Assembly (NCBI GenBank): GCA_046294495.1
Contig: JBKBKV010000016.1
Span: 1-34,698 of the forward strand
Length of the DNA stretch: 34,698 nucleotides
From: HRBIN23 sp046294495
GTDB taxonomy: Bacteria > Chloroflexota > Dehalococcoidia > Lucifugimonadales > HRBIN23
Reading direction: 5' to 3'
The notes under the pieces were generated by a model. The model was not told where the DNA came from. It worked only from the letters and a program-made list of their open reading frames with translations, and made no database searches. The first letter of the stretch is position 1. The number at the start of each line of letters is the position of its first letter. Positions 1-7,426 of the stretch are shown piece by piece. Position numbers and translations under genes: made by a program.

Positions 1-879
1 CTGTGCGGGAATCCCCACCGCCGTGCTCACGGTAACCACACTAGCGGCCACTGCTAGGGGCAAGCGCACCTCATTCTCCAGAAAGGGGATCAGGTGCACC
101 ACCACTGCGGTGGTGGGGATAAGAGCCACAGCATGCCCTAATGAGATAGCCCAGAAGGCCCGTGTCCGCACCGCTTGCCACACCGTAAAGTCTGCCGAGA
201 AGGGTCGGAGTGCTTCACGGGAAGGGGAAGAAGAATATTGCAGACCGCCATCGGGCACAAGGCCGAAATCCTCTGGCTTGCGCCTTAGCACCAGGGCCAT
301 AGGGATACCTACCGCCAAAATCAGCATTGCTATCCCTACGCTGGTGTTCCGCCATCCCCATCCCTCCATCGCCAGGGCCAGCAGGGGCACAGACAGCCCC
401 CCGACGCTTAGCCCCACGCTCAGGAAGGACATAGCCGTAGCCCGCCGTAAGATGAACCAGTTGTTCACTGCCGTGGAAAGGGTGAGCCAGCCAGCCAGGC
501 TGAAGCCCAAAGACATGACGAGATAACTGGCGTAGAACCACGCCGGGTTGTGGGTCCTGCTGAGTAACAGGAAGCCGGTGGCAGAGATGCCCAATCCTAT
601 CAGCACCACTCGCCGAGGCCCCAGGCGGTCAATAAGGAGGCCCTCCAGGGGGCCGAGCAAGCCCCCCTCTACACGGGCGAGGGAATAGGCCCCGGATAGC
701 AGGGTGCGGCTCCAGCCGAACTCCCGCTGTAGGGCAACGAAGAATGTGCCAAAGCCGTGGAAGAAGAGGGCCCCAAAAAGCGCCTGGAATCCGCCAGCCA
801 CCGCCACAATCCACCACCCATAGAAGACACGGGGAAGGCGCACCACGCCAAGGAAGGCCCTTGATGTCTGGTTAGACAT
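1..879 (-). CDS. Major facilitator superfamily transporter, 3' end cut by window edge
   Basis: The minus strand is open from an ATG at 879 down to base 1, giving 293 residues with no stop, so the C-terminal part lies outside the window. The protein starts MSNQTSRAFLGVV and soon shows an FYGWWIVAVAGG first membrane segment, a start typical of OFA-type (oxalate/formate antiporter-like) and monocarboxylate-type MFS carriers. A loop reading DRLGPRRVVLIG lies between segments 2 and 3, where the MFS family has its conserved Asp-Arg-x-Gly-x-Arg-Arg signature. About seven or eight hydrophobic helices are visible, with a charged central loop near residues 198-230 (RRKPEDFGLVPDG). It is probably a secondary carrier for a small organic anion, but the substrate cannot be read from sequence. 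It diverges from the crotonase gene across 94 bases. No strong ribosome-binding site precedes the ATG. Confidence 0.85.
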   Translation of the reverse strand, partial: MSNQTSRAFLGVVRLPRVFYGWWIVAVAGGFQALFGALFFHGFGTFFVALQREFGWSRTLLSGAYSLARVEGGLLGPLEGLLIDRLGPRRVVLIGLGISATGFLLLSRTHNPAWFYASYLVMSLGFSLAGWLTLSTAVNNWFILRRATAMSFLSVGLSVGGLSVPLLALAMEGWGWRNTSVGIAMLILAVGIPMALVLRRKPEDFGLVPDGGLQYSSSPSREALRPFSADFTVWQAVRTRAFWAISLGHAVALIPTTAVVVHLIPFLENEVRLPLAVAASVVTVSTAVGIPAQ

Positions 880-973
880 GACCGTTTCTCAACCGGGCGT
901 AGCCCCCGGGTATGCCCATCGCTGGTCATATATGTTACCATAGAAGCACCACCCTATTCAGCAGTGCCGGGTT

Positions 974-1750
974 ATGGAGTATAAAGATATCCTCTACGAA
1001 AAGGAAGGGGGTATCGCCACCGTTACCCTCAACCGCCCCGAGACCCTGAATGCTACAACCCCCCGCATGCAGGAAGAGATAGCCAATGCCATTACCATAG
1101 CCGCCCGGGATGGGGATGTGCGCGTGGTGGTTTTGACTGGAATGGGGAGGGCCTTCTGCGCTGGGGCCAACCCCCGCGTCCTGGCCGAACGGGAGTCCTT
1201 CGGATGGCACGGAGGCACCCTGCACCTTGTGGCCAAAGCCCTGTGGCATTTCCCCAAGCCGGTTATCGGAGCCATCAACGGCCCTGCTGCTGGGGGTGGG
1301 ATGGATTTGGCGTCTCTCTGCGATATCCGCCTGGCCTCGGAACGGGCCCGCTTCAGCATGGCTTATGTGCGAATGGGCACCATACCCGCCCAAGGGGGGC
1401 TGTGGCTTCTCCCCCGCCTTGTCGGGTTGGCCAACGCATTGGACCTGATCTGGACGGGGCGCACCATAGACGCCCAGGAGGCCCTGCGTATTGGGTATGT
1501 GCAGGCCGTCTTTCCCCACGATGTCTTCGTCCAGCGGGTGCGGGAATACGCTTTACGCCTGGCAACCGGGCCTACCATAGCCATCAACACCGCCAAGTCC
1601 CTGGCCTACCGCTTTTTGGCCCTTCCCGATTTTCTAGAATCTCTGCGCCAGACCGATGAGGCGGCCGCCATCGTGAATGCAACCGAGGATGCCAAAGAGG
1701 GCCCCAGAGCGTGGCTGGAGCGTCGCGAGCCACACTTCCAGGGGCGCTAG
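974..1750 (+). CDS. Enoyl-CoA hydratase/isomerase (crotonase) family protein with atypical active site
   Basis: The 258-residue product matches the crotonase fold over its full length. It has an N-terminal VTLNRPE motif, the first oxyanion-hole segment GRAFCAGANP (about 79-88), the second, GPAAGGGMDLASLCDI (about 115-130), and the GTIPAQGG turn followed by an LPRLVG helix. The two catalytic glutamates of classical enoyl-CoA hydratase (rat Glu144 and Glu164) are not conserved. The first position is Asp (GGGMD) and the second aligns with Tyr (FSMAY). CoA-thioester binding is therefore expected, but the chemistry may be isomerisation, C-C cleavage or something else rather than hydration. The ATG at 974 has a weak ribosome site. 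The seleno-DsbA gene starts 9 bases after the stop, so they are probably cotranscribed. The specific substrate is unknown. Confidence 0.88.
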   Translation: MEYKDILYEKEGGIATVTLNRPETLNATTPRMQEEIANAITIAARDGDVRVVVLTGMGRAFCAGANPRVLAERESFGWHGGTLHLVAKALWHFPKPVIGAINGPAAGGGMDLASLCDIRLASERARFSMAYVRMGTIPAQGGLWLLPRLVGLANALDLIWTGRTIDAQEALRIGYVQAVFPHDVFVQRVREYALRLATGPTIAINTAKSLAYRFLALPDFLESLRQTDEAAAIVNATEDAKEGPRAWLERREPHFQGR

Positions 1751-1759
1751 GAGTGGAAG

Positions 1760-2440
1760 ATGGCCAGGCGAGGCAAACAACGGGGGAGGTGGGGGAGAAG
1801 GGGAATTATTTTGGGAGGGGCAGTGGCGGCGGCGCTGGTGCTGGCAGCGGCGCTGGTTCTTATAGCCCGCACCGCCCAGGCTCCCCGCCCCACACCTGCT
1901 GCGAGTGTTCCCTACCCTCAGGTAACGCCGCTCCCCGATGCGGTGCCCGTAACTGTATTCTTTGACTTTCAATGACCATACTGTGGGCAGTTCGCTCGGC
2001 TGAGCGAACCGAAGTTGCGTCAGGAGTATGTGCAGAGAGGGGTGATCAATCTGCGCATGGTGCATTTCCCAATTCTGGGGGCGGAATCGTGGTTTGCTGC
2101 CCAGGCGTCCGAGTGTGCCAGGGAGCAAGGGCGCTTCTGGGAATACTATGACCTCCTCTTTCACCGCCAGGCCGGGGAGAACCGGGGCACCTTCTCCACA
2201 CGCAACCTCAAGGCGTGGGCTAGGGAAATCGGCCTGGATGGTGTCCAGTTTGACGCCTGTATGGACAGCGGGCGCTCTATGGCGAAGGTGGAGCAGGATT
2301 TTCGGGAAGGCCAAAGGCTGGGTGTGCAGGCAACCCCTTCTTTCCTTGTTGATGGGCAGTTAATTAGAGGGCTAGTGCCGTGGGAACAGTTTCGCCTCAT
2401 CCTCCAGGAGGCATTGAAGCGGCGCGGGATCGCCTCGTAG
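1760..2440 (+). CDS. Membrane-anchored DsbA-like thiol:disulfide oxidoreductase, predicted selenoprotein (in-frame TGA = Sec72)
   Basis: Read through one TGA at 1973-1975, the frame encodes 226 residues. It has a basic N-terminus, a membrane anchor (about 15-36), a Pro-rich linker (about 42-58) and a thioredoxin-fold domain of the DsbA/BdbD (Thioredoxin_4) type. The TGA falls inside the FFDFQ-x-PYCGQF motif, exactly where homologues have the nucleophilic cysteine of CPYC, giving Sec72-Pro-Tyr-Cys75. Family features continue after it: HFPILGAES, ASECAREQGRFWEYYDLLF, GLDGVQFDAC and the cis-proline loop ATPSF (Pro193). A hairpin matching bacterial SECIS rules starts 14 nt after the TGA. The start is ATG 1760, preceded by AGGAG. 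The domain should face outside the membrane and exchange disulfides. The VKOR gene overlaps its end. The alternative is a nonsense mutation or sequencing error, but the motif position and hairpin argue against it. Whether the genome has selABCD cannot be seen here. Confidence 0.82.
1990..2009 (+). promoter_or_regulatory. Candidate bacterial SECIS element
   Basis: A perfect 8-bp stem, GTTCGCTC (1990-1997) with GAGCGAAC (2002-2009), closes a four-base loop GGCT. The loop begins 22 nt after the in-frame TGA (1973-1975), and both of its first two bases are G. Bacterial SECIS elements recognised by SelB are expected to have a short apical loop with a G among its first two bases, a stem of 4-16 bp, and about 16-37 nt between UGA and loop. 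This hairpin satisfies all three. It lies within coding sequence, as bacterial SECIS elements must. Confidence 0.75.
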
Positions 2441-2886
2441 GTGTCTCTGCAGCCTGGGGGCGGCTTGAGGTAGGGGGGCGCCTGCAGGTGGCTCTGGCGG
2501 GTGTCGGAGCAGGCATCAGCGGGTATCTGACGGTTTCTCACTTGCTGGGGAAGGCACCTGTGTGCGGCCCTTCCCACGGCTGTGCTATCGTTCAGAACAG
2601 CCCTTACGCCACCCTTTGGGGCGTGCCTGTTGCCCTGCTGGGCCTCCTGCTCTATATAGCCCTTGTGGTGCTTCCCTTGGCCGAGGTGCGTTTCCCCAGG
2701 GTAAGGGTAGCAGCACCCCTGGCGAGCCTTACCCTAGCCCTGGGGGGGCTGGTCTTTTCCGCCTACCTGACATGGCTGGAAGTGTTTGTTATTCTGGCAA
2801 TCTGCTGGTGGTGTGTGGCCTCTGCAGTGGTAATAGCCCTCCTTACCCCTGTTGCTTTCTGGCGGGCTAGCCAGGGCCTGTCCTAG
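2380..2886 (+). CDS. Vitamin K epoxide reductase (VKOR) family membrane protein
   Basis: The 168-residue protein has four hydrophobic segments and the full VKOR signature. A loop cysteine pair, Cys62 and Cys68 (CGPSHGC), is followed by a conserved serine in QNSPYA (Ser74). The membrane-embedded redox motif is Cys142-Trp-Trp-Cys145. In bacteria lacking DsbB, VKOR reoxidises a periplasmic DsbA-like partner and passes the electrons to quinone. Here that partner is very likely the seleno-DsbA encoded immediately upstream. The GTG at 2380 is preceded by AGAGG and overlaps the dsbA-like gene by 61 bases. A GTG at 2488, just before the first membrane segment, is a plausible alternative start. The DUF1015 gene begins 20 bases downstream, so all belong to one plus-strand operon. 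Confidence 0.88.
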   Translation: MGTVSPHPPGGIEAARDRLVGVSAAWGRLEVGGRLQVALAGVGAGISGYLTVSHLLGKAPVCGPSHGCAIVQNSPYATLWGVPVALLGLLLYIALVVLPLAEVRFPRVRVAAPLASLTLALGGLVFSAYLTWLEVFVILAICWWCVASAVVIALLTPVAFWRASQGLS

Positions 2887-2906
2887 AGAAAGGCGGTTGA
2901 GCGCTC

Positions 2907-4217
2907 ATGGTAGATGTGCGCCCGTTTCAGGGCCTGAGGTATCGCCCCTCTGCCATAGGCGACCTTTCCCTGGTAATCAGCCCCCCTTACGATGTGGTTC
3001 GGGTAGACCAACGGGGCCTTCTTTACCAGCGGAGCCCTTATAACATTATCCGCCTTGAATACGGCCTCGCCTTCCCAGACGATACGCCCCAGGACAATGT
3101 CTATACTAGGGCAGCCCACTTGTTCCAGCGCTGGCGTTCCCAGGGGGTGCTGGGACAGGAGGTGTTGCCGGCCTTCTATGTGCTGGAGGAGTCTTTCTCC
3201 TATCAGGGGGTGCGCCGCACCAGGCGAGGCATCCTGGGAGCGGTGCGCTTGGAGCCTTATGAGACGCGAAAGATTTTCCCCCACGAACACACATCCCGCG
3301 CCCCCAAGGAGGATCGCCTTCGCCTGCTGAAGGCCACGCGCGCCAGTTTCAGCCCTATCCTGGCTCTTTACCGCAACGGGGACCGATTGCAAGGCCTGCT
3401 GGACAGGATAACCCAAAGCCCTCCGCTGGTGGAAGCGCACGGATGGGATGACATAACCTACCGTTTGTGGGCGGTTACGGATGTGGTTATGCAAGGGGCT
3501 ATTCGCAGGGCCTTTGCTGACCAGCCGTTATACCTGGCTGACGGGCATCACCGCTACGAGACAGCCTTGGCTTATCAGGCGGTGCGCCGAGGTGCTGGCT
3601 CAGTTCACCCAGATGATGCCTTCAACTTTGCCCCTATGTGTCTCGTGGCGATGGATGACTCTAACCTGGCGGTGGAGGCCTTCCATAGGCTTGTGGCTCC
3701 CCTGCCTCCCCATCTCCGCCTTGCCTTACAACAGGCGCAGGAGAGGGTGTTTATCCAGTCGGGTGTCTCCTGGCCCCTAACGATAAGCAATGCCCAAGTC
3801 CTGCTGAAGGGGCTGGGCGGTGAGCGGGGCGTGGTGGGCTTCGCCGACCGTGAACAGGGACACTTGTATCTGCTGCAGCTTAGGCCAGGGGTGCTGAGAG
3901 ACCTTGCCCCCCACCAGGCCCTTCTAGGGTGTGATACATGGGTGCTTCACGAGGGGGTGTTGTGGCCAGCCCTGGGGGGCGATAGGGTTGTGTATGAGAG
4001 CAAGGTAGCCTTTGTGCATAGTCTGGAAGAGGTATTCCACGGATTAGCATCGGGGGAAGCATCCCTTGCCTACTTGCTCCGCCCTATTCCGTGGGAGGTG
4101 TTCACGGCCGTCGTGGAGGCGGGCATGCGTCTCCCTCCCAAGAGCACCTATTTCTACCCAAAACTCCCTGCGGGGCTAGTTATCTATCCGCTGGAGGGGC
4201 GCCTTCCTGCGCCCTGA
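2907..4217 (+). CDS. DUF1015 family protein
   Basis: This 436-residue soluble protein matches the DUF1015 family (PF06245) by its N-terminal VDVRPFQGLRY, the ISPPYDVV motif near residue 30, IRLEYG, FPHEHTS near residue 130 and the strongly conserved LADGHHRYETAL near residue 210. These His- and Asp-rich motifs look like a conserved active or metal/nucleotide site. I do not know an established physiological role that applies here. The length is normal for the family and there is no signal peptide or membrane segment. It is the last gene of the plus-strand group that starts with the crotonase, 20 bases after VKOR. The ribosome site is weak (AAAGG, distant). The next gene is convergent, 23 bases away. 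Confidence 0.85.
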   Translation: MVDVRPFQGLRYRPSAIGDLSLVISPPYDVVRVDQRGLLYQRSPYNIIRLEYGLAFPDDTPQDNVYTRAAHLFQRWRSQGVLGQEVLPAFYVLEESFSYQGVRRTRRGILGAVRLEPYETRKIFPHEHTSRAPKEDRLRLLKATRASFSPILALYRNGDRLQGLLDRITQSPPLVEAHGWDDITYRLWAVTDVVMQGAIRRAFADQPLYLADGHHRYETALAYQAVRRGAGSVHPDDAFNFAPMCLVAMDDSNLAVEAFHRLVAPLPPHLRLALQQAQERVFIQSGVSWPLTISNAQVLLKGLGGERGVVGFADREQGHLYLLQLRPGVLRDLAPHQALLGCDTWVLHEGVLWPALGGDRVVYESKVAFVHSLEEVFHGLASGEASLAYLLRPIPWEVFTAVVEAGMRLPPKSTYFYPKLPAGLVIYPLEGRLPAP

Positions 4218-4240
4218 TGGGTTGGACTGTTCTGCTTGTC

Positions 4241-4696
4241 TTATGGCTGTGGGGGTGCCTCTGGCGGATGGGCGATGGTGCGGGCGGCTCTCTGGCTGTG
4301 CTCGGCGATGAAAGCCTCCAGACGGCGCACCTCTGAGGACAGAGACAAGTCTGCCTCGCCGGCCCGCAGGCGTGCCTGGAGTTCTGCCAGTTGGCCCTTG
4401 GCCTCTTCAATAGAGAAGGTCAGTTGAAGGGCCTGCAACTCGGCCTGGGCCTGTGCTTTTAGGCTGGCGATGCGCCGCAGTGCCTTCTCCGTCGCCTCCA
4501 GGCGTTCCTCAATCTCCCCGAGGCTGGCCAGGGTCAGGTCAAGGGAGGTTGCCCCATACAGGGCGTGGCGATAGATGCGACGCAGTTGGAGGTGGAACTG
4601 CTGGCGGAGGGTCTGGAGGCTCTCCTCCCGTGCCTGCAGGTCAGCCAGCAGGAGACGGAGATGGGCTATTGCCCGCCGGATCTCTTGCGCACCCAT
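4241..4696 (-). CDS. Coiled-coil protein of unknown function
   Basis: I do not recognise a family for this 151-residue protein. It is almost entirely charged or amphipathic helix, rich in Leu, Glu, Arg, Gln and Ala with heptad-like spacing (for example RLLLADLQAREESLQTLR and EAKGQLAELQARLRAGEAD), so a long coiled coil is predicted. It ends in a Pro-rich tail (AHPPEAPPQP). There is no signal peptide or membrane segment. The ATG at 4696 is chosen because AGGAGG lies 7 bases upstream; an upstream in-frame ATG has no such site. It is the third gene of the minus-strand group that begins with MmgE/PrpD, 45 bases after the amidohydrolase, and may be cotranscribed. Confidence 0.7.
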   Translation of the reverse strand: MGAQEIRRAIAHLRLLLADLQAREESLQTLRQQFHLQLRRIYRHALYGATSLDLTLASLGEIEERLEATEKALRRIASLKAQAQAELQALQLTFSIEEAKGQLAELQARLRAGEADLSLSSEVRRLEAFIAEHSQRAARTIAHPPEAPPQP

Positions 4697-4741
4697 GCCG
4701 CCACCTCCTACCCTTCTTATCGTAGCACAGCCCACGGGTGC

Positions 4742-6001
4742 TTACGGCTCAATGCCCTTTTGGTCTATGCGCAGAATTGCGTGCGCCAGCACTGTTACCC
4801 CTACGGCAATCTGCTCGAACTCTGTCCACTCCTCTGGGCAATGGCTCAGACCCCTGTGGGACGGGACGAAAAGCATGCCAACGGGGATAACTGCTGCCAG
4901 GCGAGCGGAGTCGTGGGAGGCGCGGCTTACGATGGGGGCCCAGCGCACCCCTGTCTCCTGGCACGCCCGTTCCAGGTGTTCACGCACCCTCTGTGGGATG
5001 ATGACTGGCTCATCGCAATATAGCCAGGAGAACTCTGCCTGAACCCCCCGGTGTCCGGCGATGGCCTGCGCCTCCCTTTCTAAGGCCTGGCGCACCATCG
5101 CCAGGTCTTCCGCTGAGGTGGAGCGCACCTCCAGGTTCATGTCCACGCGGCCGGGAATGACATTGACCATGTTGGGGTGCACCTGTAAAGCCCCCACAGT
5201 GCCTACCATATCCTGATAAGAGCGAGCGAGGCGCTCCACCGCCAGCACCAGTTCGGCGGCGGCGCACAAGGCATCGGCCCTTTCGTCCATAGGGGTTGCC
5301 CCTGCGTGGTCGGCCCTTCCCAGGAAGCGAGCGACGCCCCGACAAGGGGCGGCGATGGCGGTAACCACGCCCACTTGAAGGCCCTGGCGCTCCATCACCG
5401 CCCCTTGCTCAATGTGCAGTTCCAGGTGGCATAGCACTTGGGAAGGGCTAAGGCGCGCCTCTGCCAACCGCTCGGGGTCCCCTCCGATACCGCGAAGCAG
5501 GTCGGATAGGCGTCGCCCGTCTGGGAAAACGGCTTTATGCACCTGCTCCGTGTCCAGTTGGCCTGCCATGGCCCTGCTACCGAATGGGGAGAAGCCATAA
5601 GCAGTGGGCTCCTCGCAGGTAAAGGCCACTATTTCCAGGGGGTGGCGGGTGGCTATGCCCAGTTGATTGAAAAGGCGAACCACCTCCAGTGCCCCCACCA
5701 CGCCCACCATACCGTCAAAGCGTCCCCCTGCGCGCACCGTGTCTATGTGGGAGCCTACCATCAGCACGGGGAGGGGCGGCTCCTGGCACTCCCTCCTGCC
5801 GATGATGTTGGCAGCGGGGTCTATGCGCACCGAGAGGCCCAGGGACCGCATCTGCTCCACCAACCACTGGCGCGCCTGTTTGTCCTCTTCACTGAAGGCC
5901 AGGCGGGTGTAAGGCAAATCGGGCTGGGTAAAACGCGCCAGTGCTAGCAAATCGTCCTCTATGCGCTTGGGAGAAGCCTGCAGGGCCGGGATTGGCACCA
6001 T
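4742..6001 (-). CDS. M20-family Zn-dependent amidohydrolase (N-carbamoyl-L-amino acid hydrolase / allantoate amidohydrolase type)
   Basis: The 419-residue protein has the motif order of the hydantoinase/carbamylase subfamily of M20 peptidases. These are GSHIDTVRAGGRFDG (zinc His and Asp), FTCEEPTAYGFSPFGSRAM (catalytic and bridging Glu pair), LELHIEQG, GRADHAGATPMDERADAL from the dimerisation domain, SRASHDS, and the C-terminal zinc His in LSHCPEEWT. It should hydrolyse a carbamoyl or related amide group from an amino-acid-like substrate in the cytoplasm. The exact substrate is unresolved, and the EEPT variant differs from the EEGSRF seen in many L-carbamoylases. The start is ATG 6001, with GGAGGG about 7 bases upstream; an upstream in-frame ATG at 6055 lies inside the preceding gene. 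It follows MmgE/PrpD by 16 bases. Confidence 0.88.
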   Translation of the reverse strand: MVPIPALQASPKRIEDDLLALARFTQPDLPYTRLAFSEEDKQARQWLVEQMRSLGLSVRIDPAANIIGRRECQEPPLPVLMVGSHIDTVRAGGRFDGMVGVVGALEVVRLFNQLGIATRHPLEIVAFTCEEPTAYGFSPFGSRAMAGQLDTEQVHKAVFPDGRRLSDLLRGIGGDPERLAEARLSPSQVLCHLELHIEQGAVMERQGLQVGVVTAIAAPCRGVARFLGRADHAGATPMDERADALCAAAELVLAVERLARSYQDMVGTVGALQVHPNMVNVIPGRVDMNLEVRSTSAEDLAMVRQALEREAQAIAGHRGVQAEFSWLYCDEPVIIPQRVREHLERACQETGVRWAPIVSRASHDSARLAAVIPVGMLFVPSHRGLSHCPEEWTEFEQIAVGVTVLAHAILRIDQKGIEP

Positions 6002-6017
6002 AATCGCCCTCCGTAGA

Positions 6018-7397
6018 CTAACCCCCCTGTCCATCCTGCCGTGGTCTGGAGGCAAAACAGCGCATCACCTGGCGGATATCCGACACACTCTCTAAATCCA
6101 TTACCTGGTCAATAGCCTTCAGTAGGGACGGTCGCGGGAGAACAAGGCGGGCGTTGTCGGAGAACTTATCCAGGATCTCCTGGTGGGAGAGGGGGTGTTG
6201 AGGGTCGCCCTTGATAGCGTCGCCCGGGTGGCGCAGGACACGGCCATCTTTCAGATAGACGGTTACCGGTGTGCCCTGGTGCAAAATATCTCCACTTTCG
6301 GGGGTAACACGCCACTCTACCCGCTTCATCACCTCCTGGATGCGGGGGTCGCGCACCACCGCGTCGGTAAAGGTGTCCCGCACCACATGCCCCAGGACGA
6401 TAGCGGCTGCAACATTGAAGTGAAGGCTGAACTTTCCCTGGTAGCCGGTCTGCGGGATGGTGTATTGAAGCACCAGGGGGAGCACCGGCCCCGACTCCAC
6501 CACCACCTTCTCCACCTGCTCCCATGTGAAGGGGGTCTGCTGGCGCAAGTCGTATAGAGCGTCCAGGGCGCGGTGGTTTCCGCCACAGCATGGATACTTC
6601 TTCAGGGTGATGCCGGGCTGGACGATGTGGAAGGGGTTCCCCAGGTTCTTGATGGCCTTCTCCCCATCCCAGCGTCCTTTCCCCACAAAGGCGTCCATAA
6701 AGCCATAGGGCGCCTCCAGCACATCGGCCCGAGCGGTATAGCCCTCTTGGGCCAACCAGGCGGCTACCATGCCACCCCAGGCGGCGTGGCCAGGGTGGAG
6801 AGGCTTGGTCATAGTGCCGAAGTTATCTTTCAGGCCCGAGGCCAGGGAAGCGGCGATGCCCAGGGCCATCTGGGTCTGGGCGGGGTTGAGGCGCAGGAGG
6901 CGGGCGCAAGCGGCGGCTGCTCCAACTGTGCCGTATATGCTGGTGGAGTGGAAGCCCTGACTGTAGAGTTCCTGGCCGGCGCCTCCCAGTTTCCCTTCTA
7001 CCTCTAAGCCGGCGATGAAGGCTGTGAGCACCTCTTTCCCAGAGGCGTGCAGGCGTTCCCCCAGGGCCAGCACCGCTGGAAGCACAGGCACGGTGGGGTG
7101 GCCAACGCTCATCCCCATATCGTCGTAGTCCAGGGCATGGCCCATAGCGCCATTGGCCAGGGCGGCCTGGGGAGCAGAGGTCTTCCATGGGGCGCCGATA
7201 ACGGTGGCCTCCGCCTTACCCCCCATCTGGCGGACGATGCACTTGATGGTTTTCCCCACATCGTCCGCGGAGCCAGCCAAGGCCACGCCTAGGCAGTCCA
7301 GGCTCACCTCTTTGGCGATACGCAGGGCCTCGGGGGGAATGTCCTCATAGGAAAGGGTAGAGGCAAAGCGGGCGAGGGTCTCGGTTACGGCAGGCAC
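6018..7397 (-). CDS. MmgE/PrpD family protein
   Basis: The 459-residue product matches MmgE/PrpD throughout. It has an N-terminal helical start (TETLARFASTLSYEDIPPEA), DCLGVALAGS, the ANGAMGHALDYDD motif near residue 100, then FHSTSIYGTVGAAAA, the MTKPLHPGHAA motif and KKYPCCGGNHRALDA. The superfamily includes 2-methylcitrate dehydratase, cis-aconitate decarboxylase and iminodisuccinate epimerase, so a role on a small polycarboxylate is likely, but members cannot be told apart by eye. The GTG at 7397 has AAGGAGG about 6 bases upstream. It leads a minus-strand operon with the M20 amidohydrolase (16-base gap), which suggests joint degradation of a nitrogenous or polycarboxylate compound. A possible promoter lies at 7427-7455. 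Confidence 0.9.
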   Translation of the reverse strand: MPAVTETLARFASTLSYEDIPPEALRIAKEVSLDCLGVALAGSADDVGKTIKCIVRQMGGKAEATVIGAPWKTSAPQAALANGAMGHALDYDDMGMSVGHPTVPVLPAVLALGERLHASGKEVLTAFIAGLEVEGKLGGAGQELYSQGFHSTSIYGTVGAAAACARLLRLNPAQTQMALGIAASLASGLKDNFGTMTKPLHPGHAAWGGMVAAWLAQEGYTARADVLEAPYGFMDAFVGKGRWDGEKAIKNLGNPFHIVQPGITLKKYPCCGGNHRALDALYDLRQQTPFTWEQVEKVVVESGPVLPLVLQYTIPQTGYQGKFSLHFNVAAAIVLGHVVRDTFTDAVVRDPRIQEVMKRVEWRVTPESGDILHQGTPVTVYLKDGRVLRHPGDAIKGDPQHPLSHQEILDKFSDNARLVLPRPSLLKAIDQVMDLESVSDIRQVMRCFASRPRQDGQGG

Positions 7398-7426
7398 ACC
7401 TTTCCTCCTTCTGTGCGCTAACTGGC

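Noticed and set aside
215..541. 108-codon minus-strand frame as a separate gene
   Set aside because: The MFS transporter is encoded on the same strand in another frame that is open from 879 to the window edge and has clear transmembrane motifs.
911..941. Possible promoter (TGCCCA, 17 bases, TACCAT) for the crotonase operon
   Set aside because: Both hexamers match the consensus poorly (3 of 6 and 4 of 6), so it was not listed as a feature.
1973..1975. Treating the TGA as a true stop that makes two genes (71 residues, then a headless DsbA from 2015)
   Set aside because: The first part would be an anchor plus one strand, and the second a thioredoxin domain without its active site. The TGA falls exactly on the catalytic Cys codon, and a SECIS-like hairpin follows. 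A sequencing error remains possible but less likely.
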